This document shows, in pieces, positions 8,613 to 18,358 of a stretch of DNA of 60,182 bases. Position numbers and translations under genes: made by a program. Every line of letters starts with the position of its first letter. Position 1 is the stretch's first letter. Under the pieces are notes generated by a model, which worked only from the letters and a program-made list of their open reading frames with translations, did not search any database and was not told where the DNA came from. Source of the stretch: Melioribacter roseus (GTDB taxonomy: Bacteria; Bacteroidota; Ignavibacteria; Ignavibacteriales; Melioribacteraceae); contig DYLP01000012.1 of NCBI GenBank assembly GCA_020722005.1, positions 1 to 60,182 on the forward strand, read 5' to 3'.

Positions 8613-11600
8613 ATGAAAAGAATAATCTTCCTGTTTATTCTCTCGTACTCTATTTTAACTGCACAAAATAAACTTATACGTTTTCCTGCTTTGAATAACG
8701 ACGGTTCGTTAATAGCATTTTCTTATCAGGGTGATATCTGGACTGTTCCATCGCACGGTGGACAAGCAATACGACTGACTGTACATGAAGGTTACGAGAG
8801 CAATCCGATTTTCAGTCCTGACGATAAACAGATTTCATTTTCAGGGGAACGATTCGGTAATTATGATATTTTTATAATGCCAGCAAACGGAGGAGTACCC
8901 AAACGTTTAACTTATCATTCAGCAAATGATAACATTTCATCATTCACGAAAGATGGGAATATTTTGTTCAATACATATCGTGAATTTAGAAAAATTGAGC
9001 GCCCCCCTGAAATTTACATTATCTCGAAAGGCGGTGGCACCGAGAAAAGATTATTAGGTGCGCAAGGCTACGAACCCTCGTTATCCCCGAACGGAAAATT
9101 TATCGCCTTCGTAAGAGCAGACATCAATCCCGTTGAAAGACTTGAATATAATGGACCGTCAAACCGTGAAATCTGGATTTACAATTTCGAAAATGACAAA
9201 TATACCAAACTTAATCTTTTCCAAACTAACGACATTCAACCCCGATGGAAAGATGACAACACTCTATACTTCCTCAGTTCGGAATCGGGGCAATATAACA
9301 TTTACAGGCTTAAACTTGACGAAAACGGCAATCAGACATCACGACCGGAAAAGATAACTAACTTCAAAGACCATTCTGTAAGGCATTTCAATATTTCCGG
9401 AGATGGCAATTTCATTGTATTTGAACAGCATAAGTCAATTTATCTACTTGATACTCGCACAAATGATTACCATAAAGTAGACATTAATATCGGTGCCGAC
9501 TACCGCTACGACCCTGTTGAGTTCAAAACTTTTTCCAGGTCAGCAACTGAATATGCAGTCTCCCCAAATGGTAAATTAATGGCTTACGTTGTACGGGGAG
9601 AAATCTTTTTAAAAGAGAACAACAAAGAGAAGAGTAAATCGATCAATCTGTCGGATTCTCCATTTAACGACAAAGGAATTGCGTGGCTCAATGATACTAC
9701 GTTAATATTTACCTCCGACCGCGGAGATAATAATTTCGAATTGTATTTAATCAGGTCTTCTGACAGAAACAATACTGATTTATTCAAAACACTCAAGCGG
9801 GAAATCATACGTTTGACAAACTCAAAAGAAGACGAAGTAGCTCCGGTTATTTCAAACAAAAGGGATAAGATTGCTTACCTCATTGAAGGTGAAAGGAAAA
9901 AACTAATTACAGCTTCGATTGATAGCAACGGTAAAATGAGCAATGCAATCATCTTACAAGAAGGTTGGGCAGAACCGCACGGTGTATGCTGGAGTCCCGA
10001 TGATAAATGGCTGGCTTATTCAATGGACGATTTGTATTTCAATGAAGAAGTATTTGTTCAAGCTGCGGATAATTATTCTCCGGCAGTTAATGTAAGTATG
10101 CATCCGCGCTCCGATTTCAGCCCACACTGGAGTCAAGACGGTACAAAACTTGCATTTATATCTGAACGTCACAACAGGAACAACGATGTTTGGTTCGTAT
10201 GGCTGAAAAAATCGGATTGGGAAAAAACAGAAGAAGATTGGGAAGAAACTGAAGACACTAGTAAGAACAAAAAGAATAACATTGATCTTATAATCGATTT
10301 CGAAAATATACATGAACGACTGGTACATATTACCGACTTCTCAGGCAACGAAAACGACGTGGTTATTTCCTCCGACGGCAAAACATTTTATTACACGGCA
10401 GAGAATACTTCCGCCAAAGGACGGGACATTTTTTCAATTAAATGGAACGGGAAAGACGTAAAGGCATTAACCCACTCGGGTGTTAATCCCTCTAACCTTT
10501 ACATTACTAATGATGGTCAACTTTATTACATGAAAGAAGGCGGGAATATTGCCCGGATCGACACAAAGAAAGATAAAAGCGAGGACCTTAAGTTTGTTGC
10601 AGAAATGTTCGTCGACCATTTGCGTGAAAGAGAACAAATTTTTGAAGAAGCATGGCGAGCTTTAAGAGACAATTTTTATGACCCAAACTTTCACGGAAAA
10701 AATTGGCATGCTCTAAAAGATAAATACAAAGAACTCTGTCTTGCCGCTTCGACAAATTACGATTTCAGAGATATGTTCAACTTGATGCTCGGAGAACTAA
10801 ATTCAAGCCACATGGGATTCCGTAATCAGGATCTTATCGAAACCCAGAAAGACGAGACAGGTTTACTCGGAGTCGAATTATTTCCTGTTGACGATGGAAT
10901 GCTTGTAAACCACGTGGTGACTGGTTCGCCCGCCGATAAAAATGAAAGCAAACTTTACAAGGGTGAAATAATTACTTCGGTTAATGGAATTGCTATAAAT
11001 GGTAATTCCAACTTTTATCAATTCCTCAACAAAACCGCCGACGAAAAAATATTACTCACCGTAAAGGGTACCGACGGAAAGACCAGAGAAGTAGCAATTC
11101 GCCCTGTTAAATCACTGGGAGATCTGTTATATAAAGAATGGGTCGACAGCAGAAAAAAATTAACAGAGGAATATTCAAATGGTCGATTGGGTTACATTCA
11201 TATTCAGGGAATGAACATTCCAAGCCTGGAAGATTTTGAAAGAGAACTTACCGCGGCGGGATACGGAAAAGAAGGTTTAGTAATCGACGTACGCTATAAC
11301 GGAGGCGGCTTTACCACAGATTTACTTATGACAATACTGAATTACAAACAGCACGCATACACAATTCCACGCGGAGTCGCAGAAAATCTGGAAAAAGAAA
11401 AGAAAAAATTCAGAGATTATTACCCGACCGGAGAACGCCTTGTATTTACTGCCTGGCTCAAACCTTCGGTTGCTTTATGTAACGAAGGAAGTTACTCGAA
11501 TGCAGAAATATTTTCACATGCTTATAAAAATTTAGGAATCGGCACCCTCGTCGGCTCTCCTACGAATGGTTCGGTTATCTCTACAGGCGCAAGGACATTG

Positions 11601-11792
11601 ATTGATGGTTCTTTCGTGAGGCTACCTTTTAGAGGCTGGTTCGTAAAAGCAACCGATAAAAACGAGGAATTGGGTCCCGCTATTCCGGATATTATTGTCG
11701 AGAATCCACCCGACTGGCTTGAAAAAGGGATCGACCCACAGCTAAAAAAGGCTGTCGAAATTTTACTTGAACAAATTGACAATAAAAAGTAA
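8613..11792 (+). CDS. Tricorn-like S41 peptidase, exported
   Basis: Protein of 1059 residues with a signal peptide (about 1-17, ending LTAQ), beta-propeller repeats of TolB/WD40-like type (about 25-590, with FSPDDKQISFSGE-type units), a helical core region, a PDZ domain near 745-835 (LLGVELFPVDDGMLVNHVV) and a C-terminal S41 peptidase domain. The serine nucleophile is in GSYSNAE near residue 962. The family degrades peptides and unfolded proteins, here probably in the periplasm. An acidic stretch near 535-550 is low-complexity. The start is supported by TGGAGGAACTATG. Confidence 0.93.
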   Translation: MKRIIFLFILSYSILTAQNKLIRFPALNNDGSLIAFSYQGDIWTVPSHGGQAIRLTVHEGYESNPIFSPDDKQISFSGERFGNYDIFIMPANGGVPKRLTYHSANDNISSFTKDGNILFNTYREFRKIERPPEIYIISKGGGTEKRLLGAQGYEPSLSPNGKFIAFVRADINPVERLEYNGPSNREIWIYNFENDKYTKLNLFQTNDIQPRWKDDNTLYFLSSESGQYNIYRLKLDENGNQTSRPEKITNFKDHSVRHFNISGDGNFIVFEQHKSIYLLDTRTNDYHKVDINIGADYRYDPVEFKTFSRSATEYAVSPNGKLMAYVVRGEIFLKENNKEKSKSINLSDSPFNDKGIAWLNDTTLIFTSDRGDNNFELYLIRSSDRNNTDLFKTLKREIIRLTNSKEDEVAPVISNKRDKIAYLIEGERKKLITASIDSNGKMSNAIILQEGWAEPHGVCWSPDDKWLAYSMDDLYFNEEVFVQAADNYSPAVNVSMHPRSDFSPHWSQDGTKLAFISERHNRNNDVWFVWLKKSDWEKTEEDWEETEDTSKNKKNNIDLIIDFENIHERLVHITDFSGNENDVVISSDGKTFYYTAENTSAKGRDIFSIKWNGKDVKALTHSGVNPSNLYITNDGQLYYMKEGGNIARIDTKKDKSEDLKFVAEMFVDHLREREQIFEEAWRALRDNFYDPNFHGKNWHALKDKYKELCLAASTNYDFRDMFNLMLGELNSSHMGFRNQDLIETQKDETGLLGVELFPVDDGMLVNHVVTGSPADKNESKLYKGEIITSVNGIAINGNSNFYQFLNKTADEKILLTVKGTDGKTREVAIRPVKSLGDLLYKEWVDSRKKLTEEYSNGRLGYIHIQGMNIPSLEDFERELTAAGYGKEGLVIDVRYNGGGFTTDLLMTILNYKQHAYTIPRGVAENLEKEKKKFRDYYPTGERLVFTAWLKPSVALCNEGSYSNAEIFSHAYKNLGIGTLVGSPTNGSVISTGARTLIDGSFVRLPFRGWFVKATDKNEELGPAIPDIIVENPPDWLEKGIDPQLKKAVEILLEQIDNKK

Positions 11793-11807
11793 ATAAAATA
11801 AAGATTG

Positions 11808-11885
11808 AAGGGGCTGTCAGCGAATATTCATGAAAATTCGTGAAGCTAATAATCATAGTTCTTAAAAACTTTTAGACAGCCCTTT
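11808..11885. repeat. Long inverted repeat, copy 2, between convergent genes
   Basis: Arms AAGGGGCTGTC (11808-11818) and GACAGCCCTTT (11875-11885) pair over 11 bases with one G-T pair. The centre contains ATTCATGAAAATTCGTGAAGCTAAT, related to the cores of the copies at 5703 and 34367, and the right arm side carries CTTTTAGACAGCCC, which matches CTTTTTAGACAACC of copy 1. It sits between the stop codons of two converging genes and could terminate both. Confidence 0.7.
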
Positions 11886-11894
11886 ACTTTTACA

Positions 11895-13250
11895 TCAATC
11901 GAGAACCTTCACATATAAGTCTTTTATCCGTTCTAAATTTCTTACCTGAACATCAATCGGAGGTAAAATCTCTTTGCTCCCTGTTAGTGGCTTTATTTGA
12001 TAGAGTTCAAACAACTTATCTACCGCCTGGAACAAGTTAATATTAGGGAAATAATTATCCCTGAAGAAATGGATTAATTTCATAGTTTTAAAAGCATCCA
12101 TCCAGAGAAATTTTTGTTTTTTTATTTGTCCCGGAACTACAGAATTTTTTACAATTTTCTTCCATGCTTGCGGAAAATTTTGTTCAACAAGAAATTTTTC
12201 AATACCTTCATGAACAAAAGCTGCCGCTCTTAACATCTCCTCGATATTTATTATATCATCACGATAGTACACAGCATCCCATTCTTTCAGCACTTCAAAT
12301 GTCGCGGGATTATAGACGGACAATATCGAATCGTCTTTACCCTGTTCTTTAATGTTTTTACAGAATTCGTTAATACTTCTGCCAGTGCCGAACGGAACTC
12401 GCCACGATATTCTACCTGCTGGTTTTACTATAGAGCCTGATATAAATTTTATTTCAGTAAGCTTTCTCAATTTTTCAAGAAAGTAAAAATCTTCTCCGGC
12501 TTTCTTTTTGTTCATTCCTCCTGCCTTACAATAATACTCGGCAGTACAAACCATAGTCGAGCCGATAGTTTGATAGGCATAAGGCGAGTTCGAATATTTA
12601 AGCATCAGCACATAATATCTTAGAAATATTTCGTAAGTAATAGCCGCGCTCTTTTCGATTTCATCATCAGGCAGAGTATGTTCGTAGTCGACACAAGCAG
12701 CATTAAGATTTCTTTGATTAAAACCATCCACTATCTCGATCAGATAATTATTATCCACCGTACAATCGGCATCAAGACAAATCATAATTTTACTTTTGTC
12801 GCTTGAATAATCAAACTTTGTAAGTGCCAGGTCCATTCCGGTTTTACGTGCATAACCCACGCCGGCGTGTTTATCGGGCAATTCGTTTCCCTGAGTAGAA
12901 GCGTCTACAATTGCCAAATCCAAACCTGATTCGATAATTTCCCGTTTCAACCGTTCATCTGTAATTTTCTTTTGAATAAGATTTTTAAGCATTTCAAGAC
13001 TGCGGCGATTATTTTCTTTGATTCCCTCGCCGGCTCTATCGGAATTGTTTATTACGAAGAGGAACAATGTTTCGTCAAGATACTTTTTTTTGAGTTCAGC
13101 AAGTGAATTCAAGAGTCTAATCAGATTATCGTATTCGTCAATTGCAGGTATGATAACAATGTTATTGTACAGATTTTCCTTCCGGGGGAAAATCGATCTG
13201 TTTAATTCTAACTGCTTATATTTTTTAATGAAGTCTGGTAGATTACTCAT
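11895..13250 (-). CDS. Family 2-like glycosyltransferase
   Basis: Cytoplasmic GT-A fold enzyme of 451 residues. The N-terminal nucleotide-sugar domain begins NIVIIPAIDEYDNLIRLLNSL, and the metal-binding DxD motif is in MICLDADCTVDNNYLIEIV. A later GGMNKKKAGEDFYFLEKL segment matches the ED region near the acceptor site. There is no membrane helix. Its acceptor and sugar are unknown. The start codon overlaps the end of miaA by 8 bases, so it belongs to the same operon as miaA and the upstream signalling gene, although the functions look unrelated. Confidence 0.85.
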   Translation of the reverse strand: MSNLPDFIKKYKQLELNRSIFPRKENLYNNIVIIPAIDEYDNLIRLLNSLAELKKKYLDETLFLFVINNSDRAGEGIKENNRRSLEMLKNLIQKKITDERLKREIIESGLDLAIVDASTQGNELPDKHAGVGYARKTGMDLALTKFDYSSDKSKIMICLDADCTVDNNYLIEIVDGFNQRNLNAACVDYEHTLPDDEIEKSAAITYEIFLRYYVLMLKYSNSPYAYQTIGSTMVCTAEYYCKAGGMNKKKAGEDFYFLEKLRKLTEIKFISGSIVKPAGRISWRVPFGTGRSINEFCKNIKEQGKDDSILSVYNPATFEVLKEWDAVYYRDDIINIEEMLRAAAFVHEGIEKFLVEQNFPQAWKKIVKNSVVPGQIKKQKFLWMDAFKTMKLIHFFRDNYFPNINLFQAVDKLFELYQIKPLTGSKEILPPIDVQVRNLERIKDLYVKVLD

Positions 13251-14148
13251 TGAAGTAATATTTCTTTATTATGCCTGTTGCCTTTTCGATATCGGCTCCT
13301 TCGAGCCAGTGGATATTAATTCCCTCTCTTTCCATTTTACGGTACCATGTCATTTGTCTTTTTGCGAAGTGATGTATAGCACTGTTAAGTTTTTGAAACA
13401 TGTCGTTATAATTCAATTCTCCCTTTAGATAAAGAGCCAGATATTTGTATTCGAGACCAAAGAATTCGAGTTTTTCGTATGTCAATCCAGACTCAATCAA
13501 ACTCTCCGCTTCTTCGACCATCCCTTCTTTAAGCCTTTTTTTCAGGCGTTCTGTGATACGTTTTTTTATTTCACTTCTCTCATATCTTATTCCGAGTACG
13601 AGGGAATTGATTTTTACTTTTGCAGGTTCTTCACGACTGCTTTTGACAATTATTGCTTTTATCGTTCTATCGCGGTCAGTCAAGTCCGTTGAGTTATGGA
13701 GCTCAGGACTAATTTCCAGCAGCATTTTTTTTAATTCATCATCTGTAAATTTATTCAGCTCGTCGTATCTGGAAAAATCAGCCCTGCCAAGTCGATAACC
13801 TCTTAATATCGAATGGAGATAGAGTGGAGTGCCACCGACGAGAAAAGGAGTTTTATTGTATCGAACGACCTCTTCGTACACTCGATAAAACAATTGATTG
13901 AAAGTGTAGAGATTAAATTCTTCGGTTGGTTCGGCTACATCAATGAGATGATACCTGATTTGTTGCCCATTTACGATATAATCATCTAAATCTTTGCCTG
14001 TACCGATATTCAAACGACAGTAGACCTGGCGGGAATCTGCAGAAATAATTTCACCGTTAAATCGATATGCCAGCTGTGCAGCGAGTCTCGTTTTGCCCAC
14101 AGCAGTCGGTCCCAGAATGGTAATCAGATTATACTTCATCCCTTTCAC
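13243..14148 (-). CDS. miaA: tRNA dimethylallyltransferase
   Basis: Transfers a dimethylallyl group to A37 of tRNAs that read UNN codons. The P-loop is GPTAVGKTRLAAQLA near residues 14-28, followed by SADSRQVYCRLNIGTGK and LVGGTPLYLHSIL. C-terminal FFGLEYKYLALYLKGEL and FAKRQMTWYRK are family marks. Length 301 is usual. The frame opens with GTG at 14148, overlapping the upstream stop as GTGA. An ATG three codons later (14139) is equally possible. Confidence 0.96.
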   Translation of the reverse strand: MKGMKYNLITILGPTAVGKTRLAAQLAYRFNGEIISADSRQVYCRLNIGTGKDLDDYIVNGQQIRYHLIDVAEPTEEFNLYTFNQLFYRVYEEVVRYNKTPFLVGGTPLYLHSILRGYRLGRADFSRYDELNKFTDDELKKMLLEISPELHNSTDLTDRDRTIKAIIVKSSREEPAKVKINSLVLGIRYERSEIKKRITERLKKRLKEGMVEEAESLIESGLTYEKLEFFGLEYKYLALYLKGELNYNDMFQKLNSAIHHFAKRQMTWYRKMEREGINIHWLEGADIEKATGIIKKYYFNE

Positions 14149-16295
14149 AAACCGGAAACATACGGTATGGTAATAATCACCGTTGTACCTTCGCCAAGCG
14201 AGCTTTCAACTTCAATTTTGCCGTTGTGCGCTTCAACTATCTGCTTGGTTATAGAAAGACCAAGACCTGTGCCTTCTTTTTTGCCCTGTGTAAAGAAAGG
14301 TTCGAATATTTTTTCTTTCAGACTGTCGGCAATACCCAATCCAGTATCGCGTAATAAAATTTTTACGACGCCCTTCTTTTCGTCTTTTTTCGTCGACACT
14401 TCGATAGTACCTCCCTCGGGCATGGCGTCGCACGCATTTTTAATAATATGAGTATAACACTGATAAAATTCTTTAACGTCAATTTTTACGTTTACATCTT
14501 TATCGAATTCATTTTTAATGCTGCAATTTCTCGACTCCACGTAAGTGCCGATTCGCGAAGCATAGTCGTTCAATGTCTTGTTAAGACTTATATTCATTGT
14601 CCGCAAAATCGATTTTCCTTCAGAATAACTCGACGTTGTTTGGACCAGGTCGGCAACGTGGTTTAACTGTTCGAGCAGCATATCAATAATTTGAATGTTA
14701 TCCTGAGATAAATCTTTATTTCTCAAGTGTTCGGCGTAACGTTTACTTACCAAAATCGGCTTTTTAATATCCTGGATAAGGAAGTTAGCCATTTTGCCGA
14801 GCGATCGAACTCGTTCTACCTTAAGGAGCCGTTCTACCATTTCGGCGTTTTGCAGTGCTATGGCTGCGTGTATCGACATAGCATTTAAAACTTCCTCGTC
14901 ATCTTTTGAAAATTCGCCGTGTTTACTGTTGAGTAATTGAAGCACTCCGATTATTTCGCCTTCTCTGTTTTTGATTGGAAAAGTAAGAGCGTTTCTGGTT
15001 TCATATCCGCTGGTTTTATCGAAATCCGACTTATAGCGAATATCTCTCGACACATCTTTGATATTAAGAACCTCTCCCGTCTTTGCCACATATCCAGCCA
15101 TCCCTTCGCCAATTTTTAGTCTGATCTCTTTGATTTCTTTACCCATCGCAATCAAAGACCAGAGTTCGTTTTTTTCTTGATCGATCAGATAGAGTGTACC
15201 GCGGTCGGCTTCGGCAATATCTGTGGCTGCTTCAACAATATTTTTCAATACTTCGTCTATCTTGACTGTGGAGTTAACCATCTCGGCTGCTTTGATAATT
15301 TTTTTCAGTTGAGCAATATCCATTTTATTTCCCTCTTCTTTTTTACTTTCCTTTTGTGTATTCCTATCGCCCTCGTTTATATTTTCCCGTGCTGGTTCTT
15401 TAAAATTGTTTTCTTCTTCGTGAATTATTTCTGGCGTATTGTCATTGCTCTTTTCAAAAGTTTGCTCAACTTTTGTTTCTTTGATTTCTTCTGCAGCATT
15501 TCTGGAATTGTCTAATAAATCAGGAATAAATTTATTTTCGTCTTCTTCTGCATTGACTTTCTCAGTTTCTTCCTGCCCGGCAAGCAAATCGAAAATTGCC
15601 TCGTCGAGTTCTTCTTTGACTGTTTCCTCTTTGAAATCAACAATATTTTGCAATTCAGATTCTGGTCTGGAAATTCCATCTTCATCTAACAGCAGGTCAA
15701 AATTGAAATCTTCGCCCTGGTTTTGATCCTTCTTGCTCTCGGTGTCTTCTTCAGGAAAATCAATCGAAGTCAGGTCGCTTATATCTTTATTTTCTGGTAA
15801 TTGTTTATCGTCAATTGGCTTAAAAATTTCCTGTGTATTTGAATCTTCTTCGCCTTCGAGAACTTCATTGTCGAAAGTAGAATTTCTTACTTTTTCTTTT
15901 TCTGTGGGCTGTTCGGTCAAATTCGTTTTAATATTCTCGTCGATCTGAAGCAAATAATCGATTTCCTCTTTTGAAAGTGCAATCAGGTATGAATCGGATA
16001 ATGCAATGGCGATTGCAGTTCTCGAAGTGCCTTCGAGTATTTCATCCTGTCCAAAGAATTCGTTTTCCTCGAAAATGTATGCTTTCGATTTACCCAGTAG
16101 TTTCTTTTTAATCAAATTAACTTTACCCGAAATAATTAGATAGACGGAATCGGCGGGTTCGCCTTCTCTGTAAATCGATTCGCCTTCATTGACAGTAAAA
16201 AGCTTCCCTTTTATTTTATCTGCTTCGATTTTAGATATATCGACATTTTTGAGTAACTTATTCCTGCTTAATCTGCTTATTAATTGATTTTCCAT
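14145..16295 (-). CDS. cNMP-binding / GAF / histidine-kinase-like ATPase lacking the phospho-acceptor His
   Basis: Signalling protein of 716 residues. An N-terminal cyclic-nucleotide-binding-like domain (about 10-120, GESIYREGEPADSVYLIISGKV) is followed by a highly acidic Glu/Asp linker (about 125-325), a GAF domain (about 345-490), a dimerisation helix pair, and a GHKL ATPase domain (about 600-716) with N-box HIIKNACDAMPEGG, DTGLGI and GTGLGLSI. The H-box reads MANFLIQDIKKPI: where a kinase has His, codon CAG at 14774-14772 gives Gln508. The ATP site looks intact, so it may act as a regulatory ATPase, or phosphorylate by another route. Its stop overlaps the miaA GTG. Confidence 0.88.
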   Translation of the reverse strand: MENQLISRLSRNKLLKNVDISKIEADKIKGKLFTVNEGESIYREGEPADSVYLIISGKVNLIKKKLLGKSKAYIFEENEFFGQDEILEGTSRTAIAIALSDSYLIALSKEEIDYLLQIDENIKTNLTEQPTEKEKVRNSTFDNEVLEGEEDSNTQEIFKPIDDKQLPENKDISDLTSIDFPEEDTESKKDQNQGEDFNFDLLLDEDGISRPESELQNIVDFKEETVKEELDEAIFDLLAGQEETEKVNAEEDENKFIPDLLDNSRNAAEEIKETKVEQTFEKSNDNTPEIIHEEENNFKEPARENINEGDRNTQKESKKEEGNKMDIAQLKKIIKAAEMVNSTVKIDEVLKNIVEAATDIAEADRGTLYLIDQEKNELWSLIAMGKEIKEIRLKIGEGMAGYVAKTGEVLNIKDVSRDIRYKSDFDKTSGYETRNALTFPIKNREGEIIGVLQLLNSKHGEFSKDDEEVLNAMSIHAAIALQNAEMVERLLKVERVRSLGKMANFLIQDIKKPILVSKRYAEHLRNKDLSQDNIQIIDMLLEQLNHVADLVQTTSSYSEGKSILRTMNISLNKTLNDYASRIGTYVESRNCSIKNEFDKDVNVKIDVKEFYQCYTHIIKNACDAMPEGGTIEVSTKKDEKKGVVKILLRDTGLGIADSLKEKIFEPFFTQGKKEGTGLGLSITKQIVEAHNGKIEVESSLGEGTTVIITIPYVSGL

Positions 16296-16313
16296 AAAAT
16301 TATCTTAGTCGTT

Positions 16314-16946
16314 ATGAAAAAATTTGAAATTGAAAGAGCACTCATGCATCTGAGCAGAAACGATAAGGTGCTATCAACGTTAATAAAAAACAACGGAATT
16401 TGCAATTTACCGACACACAAAAAATACTTTATTGCTCTCTTAAGAGCAATAATTGGTCAACAATTATCGATTAAAGCCGCCGATTCAATAAACAGGAAAT
16501 TTTTGTCATATTTCGACAATTCACCTACCCCAGATTTAATTCTTTCCACAAAAGACGAAATGCTCCGTTCGCTCGGTCTTTCGAATGCAAAAGTGAAATA
16601 CGTGAAAGACCTGGCATTAAAAGTAAAAGACGGTACAGTCAGACTTCAAAAATTTTTGAACAAATCCGACGAAGAAATTATTGCCGAGCTTACAAAAGTC
16701 AAAGGCATTGGTGTTTGGACTGCACAGATGTTCTTAATATTTACGCTGGGCAGACCTGACGTGTTACCCGTTGACGATCTTGGAATAAGAAAGGCAATAA
16801 TGTTAAATTACGGCTTTAAAAATTTGCCTTCTGGCGAGGAAATAGTCAGACTGGCAAAAAATAATGGATGGTCGCCCTTTTCCACTATAGCTTCGCTTTA
16901 TCTGTGGAAAAGTCTCGACACTAATTTTGAAACTATTTTAAGTTAA
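16314..16946 (+). CDS. DNA-3-methyladenine glycosylase II, AlkA/HhH-GPD type
   Basis: Removes alkylated bases from DNA. About 210 residues from the ATG at 16314, chosen over an in-frame start at 16284 because the shorter form begins MKKFEIERALMHL as in the family. The motif AIIGQQLSIKAADSI is typical, the helix-hairpin-helix is LTKVKGIGVWTAQMFLIF, and the catalytic Asp is in LPVDDLGIRKA. It lacks the extra N-terminal domain of E. coli AlkA. Its start is only 18 bases from the divergent kinase-like gene start. Confidence 0.93.
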   Translation: MKKFEIERALMHLSRNDKVLSTLIKNNGICNLPTHKKYFIALLRAIIGQQLSIKAADSINRKFLSYFDNSPTPDLILSTKDEMLRSLGLSNAKVKYVKDLALKVKDGTVRLQKFLNKSDEEIIAELTKVKGIGVWTAQMFLIFTLGRPDVLPVDDLGIRKAIMLNYGFKNLPSGEEIVRLAKNNGWSPFSTIASLYLWKSLDTNFETILS

Positions 16947-16960
16947 CGGCATCATACCAG

Positions 16961-17530
16961 ATGAATGAACAGCAATTAATCGAGGCGGCTCAAAACGGCG
17001 ATAGAAAAGCTCTGGCAGAACTGGTTAAAATGTACGAGCAGACAGTCTATAATTTTTCATTCAAACTATGCCGAAATCGAGAAAGAGCCGAGCACACAAT
17101 GCAAGAAACATTTTTAAGCATGGTCAAGAACTTGCACCAGTTCTCGGGGCAGTCGAAACTTTCCACCTGGCTCTACCGCGTCGTTGCAAATCACTGTTTG
17201 ATGCTGGCACGTTCTGAAAACAGGTATGGGTTTTCATCTTTCGACGATGACGAAACTTACATCGACGAAAAAGAAATTGCCGAATGGAAAGTGACTCCCG
17301 ACAAGATTACCGAGAACAACGAGCTAAAACTGATTCTTGACGAATCGATTCAAAAACTTGCGCCGGAATACAGAGTGATCTTTATGCTCAGGGATGTCGA
17401 AGGTTTATCGACCGAAGAGACAGCCAGGCTGCTCGATTTAACAGTGCCGGCAGTCAAATCGCGTCTACACCGTGCGCGCGCTTTTTTAAGGAATGAATTA
17501 AGCGAGAGATTTGCACATGAACTCAAATAA
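16961..17530 (+). CDS. ECF-type RNA polymerase sigma factor
   Basis: Sigma-70 family ECF factor of 189 residues with region 2 (ALAELVKMYEQTVYNFSFKLC and WLYRVVANHCLMLAR) and region 4 (LAPEYRVIFMLRDVEGLSTEETARLLDLTVPAVKSRLHRAR). It lies 14 bases after the glycosylase gene, and its end overlaps a small zinc-type anti-sigma gene. Its regulon cannot be read from the window. Confidence 0.93.
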   Translation: MNEQQLIEAAQNGDRKALAELVKMYEQTVYNFSFKLCRNRERAEHTMQETFLSMVKNLHQFSGQSKLSTWLYRVVANHCLMLARSENRYGFSSFDDDETYIDEKEIAEWKVTPDKITENNELKLILDESIQKLAPEYRVIFMLRDVEGLSTEETARLLDLTVPAVKSRLHRARAFLRNELSERFAHELK

Positions 17531-17768
17531 AATATCGTGCAAAGAAGTGATGTATCACATTTGTGATAATCTCGGTGAAGATTTAGAATCCCCGCGTTGT
17601 ATTGAGATCAAAACCCATCTGGAAAATTGTGAGAATTGCCAGCACTTTTTCCAGAACATCGAACTGACAATTCAATTTTATAAAAAATATAACGTCGACT
17701 TACCTAAGGATGCCCACAATCGACTAATCGATTTTCTTGGATTAAACGACTGTATAGACAAAAAATAA
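17517..17768 (+). CDS. Small zinc-finger anti-sigma factor (zf-HC2 type)
   Basis: Cytoplasmic protein of 83 residues with the zinc anti-sigma motif HxxxCxxC in THLENCENCQHFF. No membrane segment, so it is a soluble anti-sigma or a redox/metal sensor. The frame can open with TTG at 17511, but the ATG at 17517 is preferred. It overlaps the end of the sigma factor gene by 14 bases, which indicates translational coupling and makes that sigma factor its partner. Confidence 0.85.
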   Translation: MNSNKISCKEVMYHICDNLGEDLESPRCIEIKTHLENCENCQHFFQNIELTIQFYKKYNVDLPKDAHNRLIDFLGLNDCIDKK

Positions 17769-17776
17769 AAACGAAT

Positions 17777-18358
17777 TCACCTCATCATGCCGCTCAATGC
17801 TTCTTTAATCAAATCTTCGAGTGCAATCGAAGGATTTTTATCCAGAACAGTCCTTACAGATTTTTCAGCTGTCTTTTGATTGTAGCCCAGATTAACCAGT
17901 GCCGCAATCGCATCACCAGCAATTTGTTGGAAATCGACGGCTTGTTCAATTTCACCTGCAGTTTTTATTTTGTCCTTCAATTCTAAAATCAATCTTTCAG
18001 CAGTTTTTCTTCCAATTCCCGGTGCAGATACAATTCTCGAAACATCCCCTGCAAGAATTGCTCTTTTCAACTCATCCACTTTTATGCCGGATAAGATACC
18101 GAGAGCTGTTTTCGGTCCAACGCCGCTCACACCAATAAGCAATTCGAAGAACTCTTTCTCTTCTTCATCGTAAAAACCGTATAAATCGAGTGCGTCATCT
18201 TTAACGACGAGATGTGTATACAATTCGGCTTCTTCTCTTGCGTTGATTTTTTCGTACGTGATAATTGAGATATTCAATGTATAACCAACTCCATTTACGT
18301 CAAGAATTAATTGAGTCGGTTTGATTGAAATAATTTTTCCCCTTAAATATCCAATCAT
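17777..18358 (-). CDS. ruvA: Holliday junction branch migration protein RuvA
   Basis: DNA-binding subunit that places the RuvB motor on Holliday junctions, 193 residues. The N-terminal OB-fold begins MIGYLRGKIISIKPTQLILDV. Two helix-hairpin-helix motifs follow, LLIGVSGVGPKTALGILSG and IVSAPGIGRKTAERLILELKD. The C-terminal domain III (AIAALVNLGYNQKTAEKSV) contacts RuvB. The start overlaps the ruvC stop as ATGA. ruvB is not in the window. Confidence 0.97.
   Translation of the reverse strand: MIGYLRGKIISIKPTQLILDVNGVGYTLNISIITYEKINAREEAELYTHLVVKDDALDLYGFYDEEEKEFFELLIGVSGVGPKTALGILSGIKVDELKRAILAGDVSRIVSAPGIGRKTAERLILELKDKIKTAGEIEQAVDFQQIAGDAIAALVNLGYNQKTAEKSVRTVLDKNPSIALEDLIKEALSGMMR

Noticed and set aside
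15439-15948. Ser-rich plus-strand frames opposite the kinase-like gene
   Set aside because: They are the complement of the Glu/Asp-rich linker (GAA/GAT read as TTC/ATC) and have no ribosome site.
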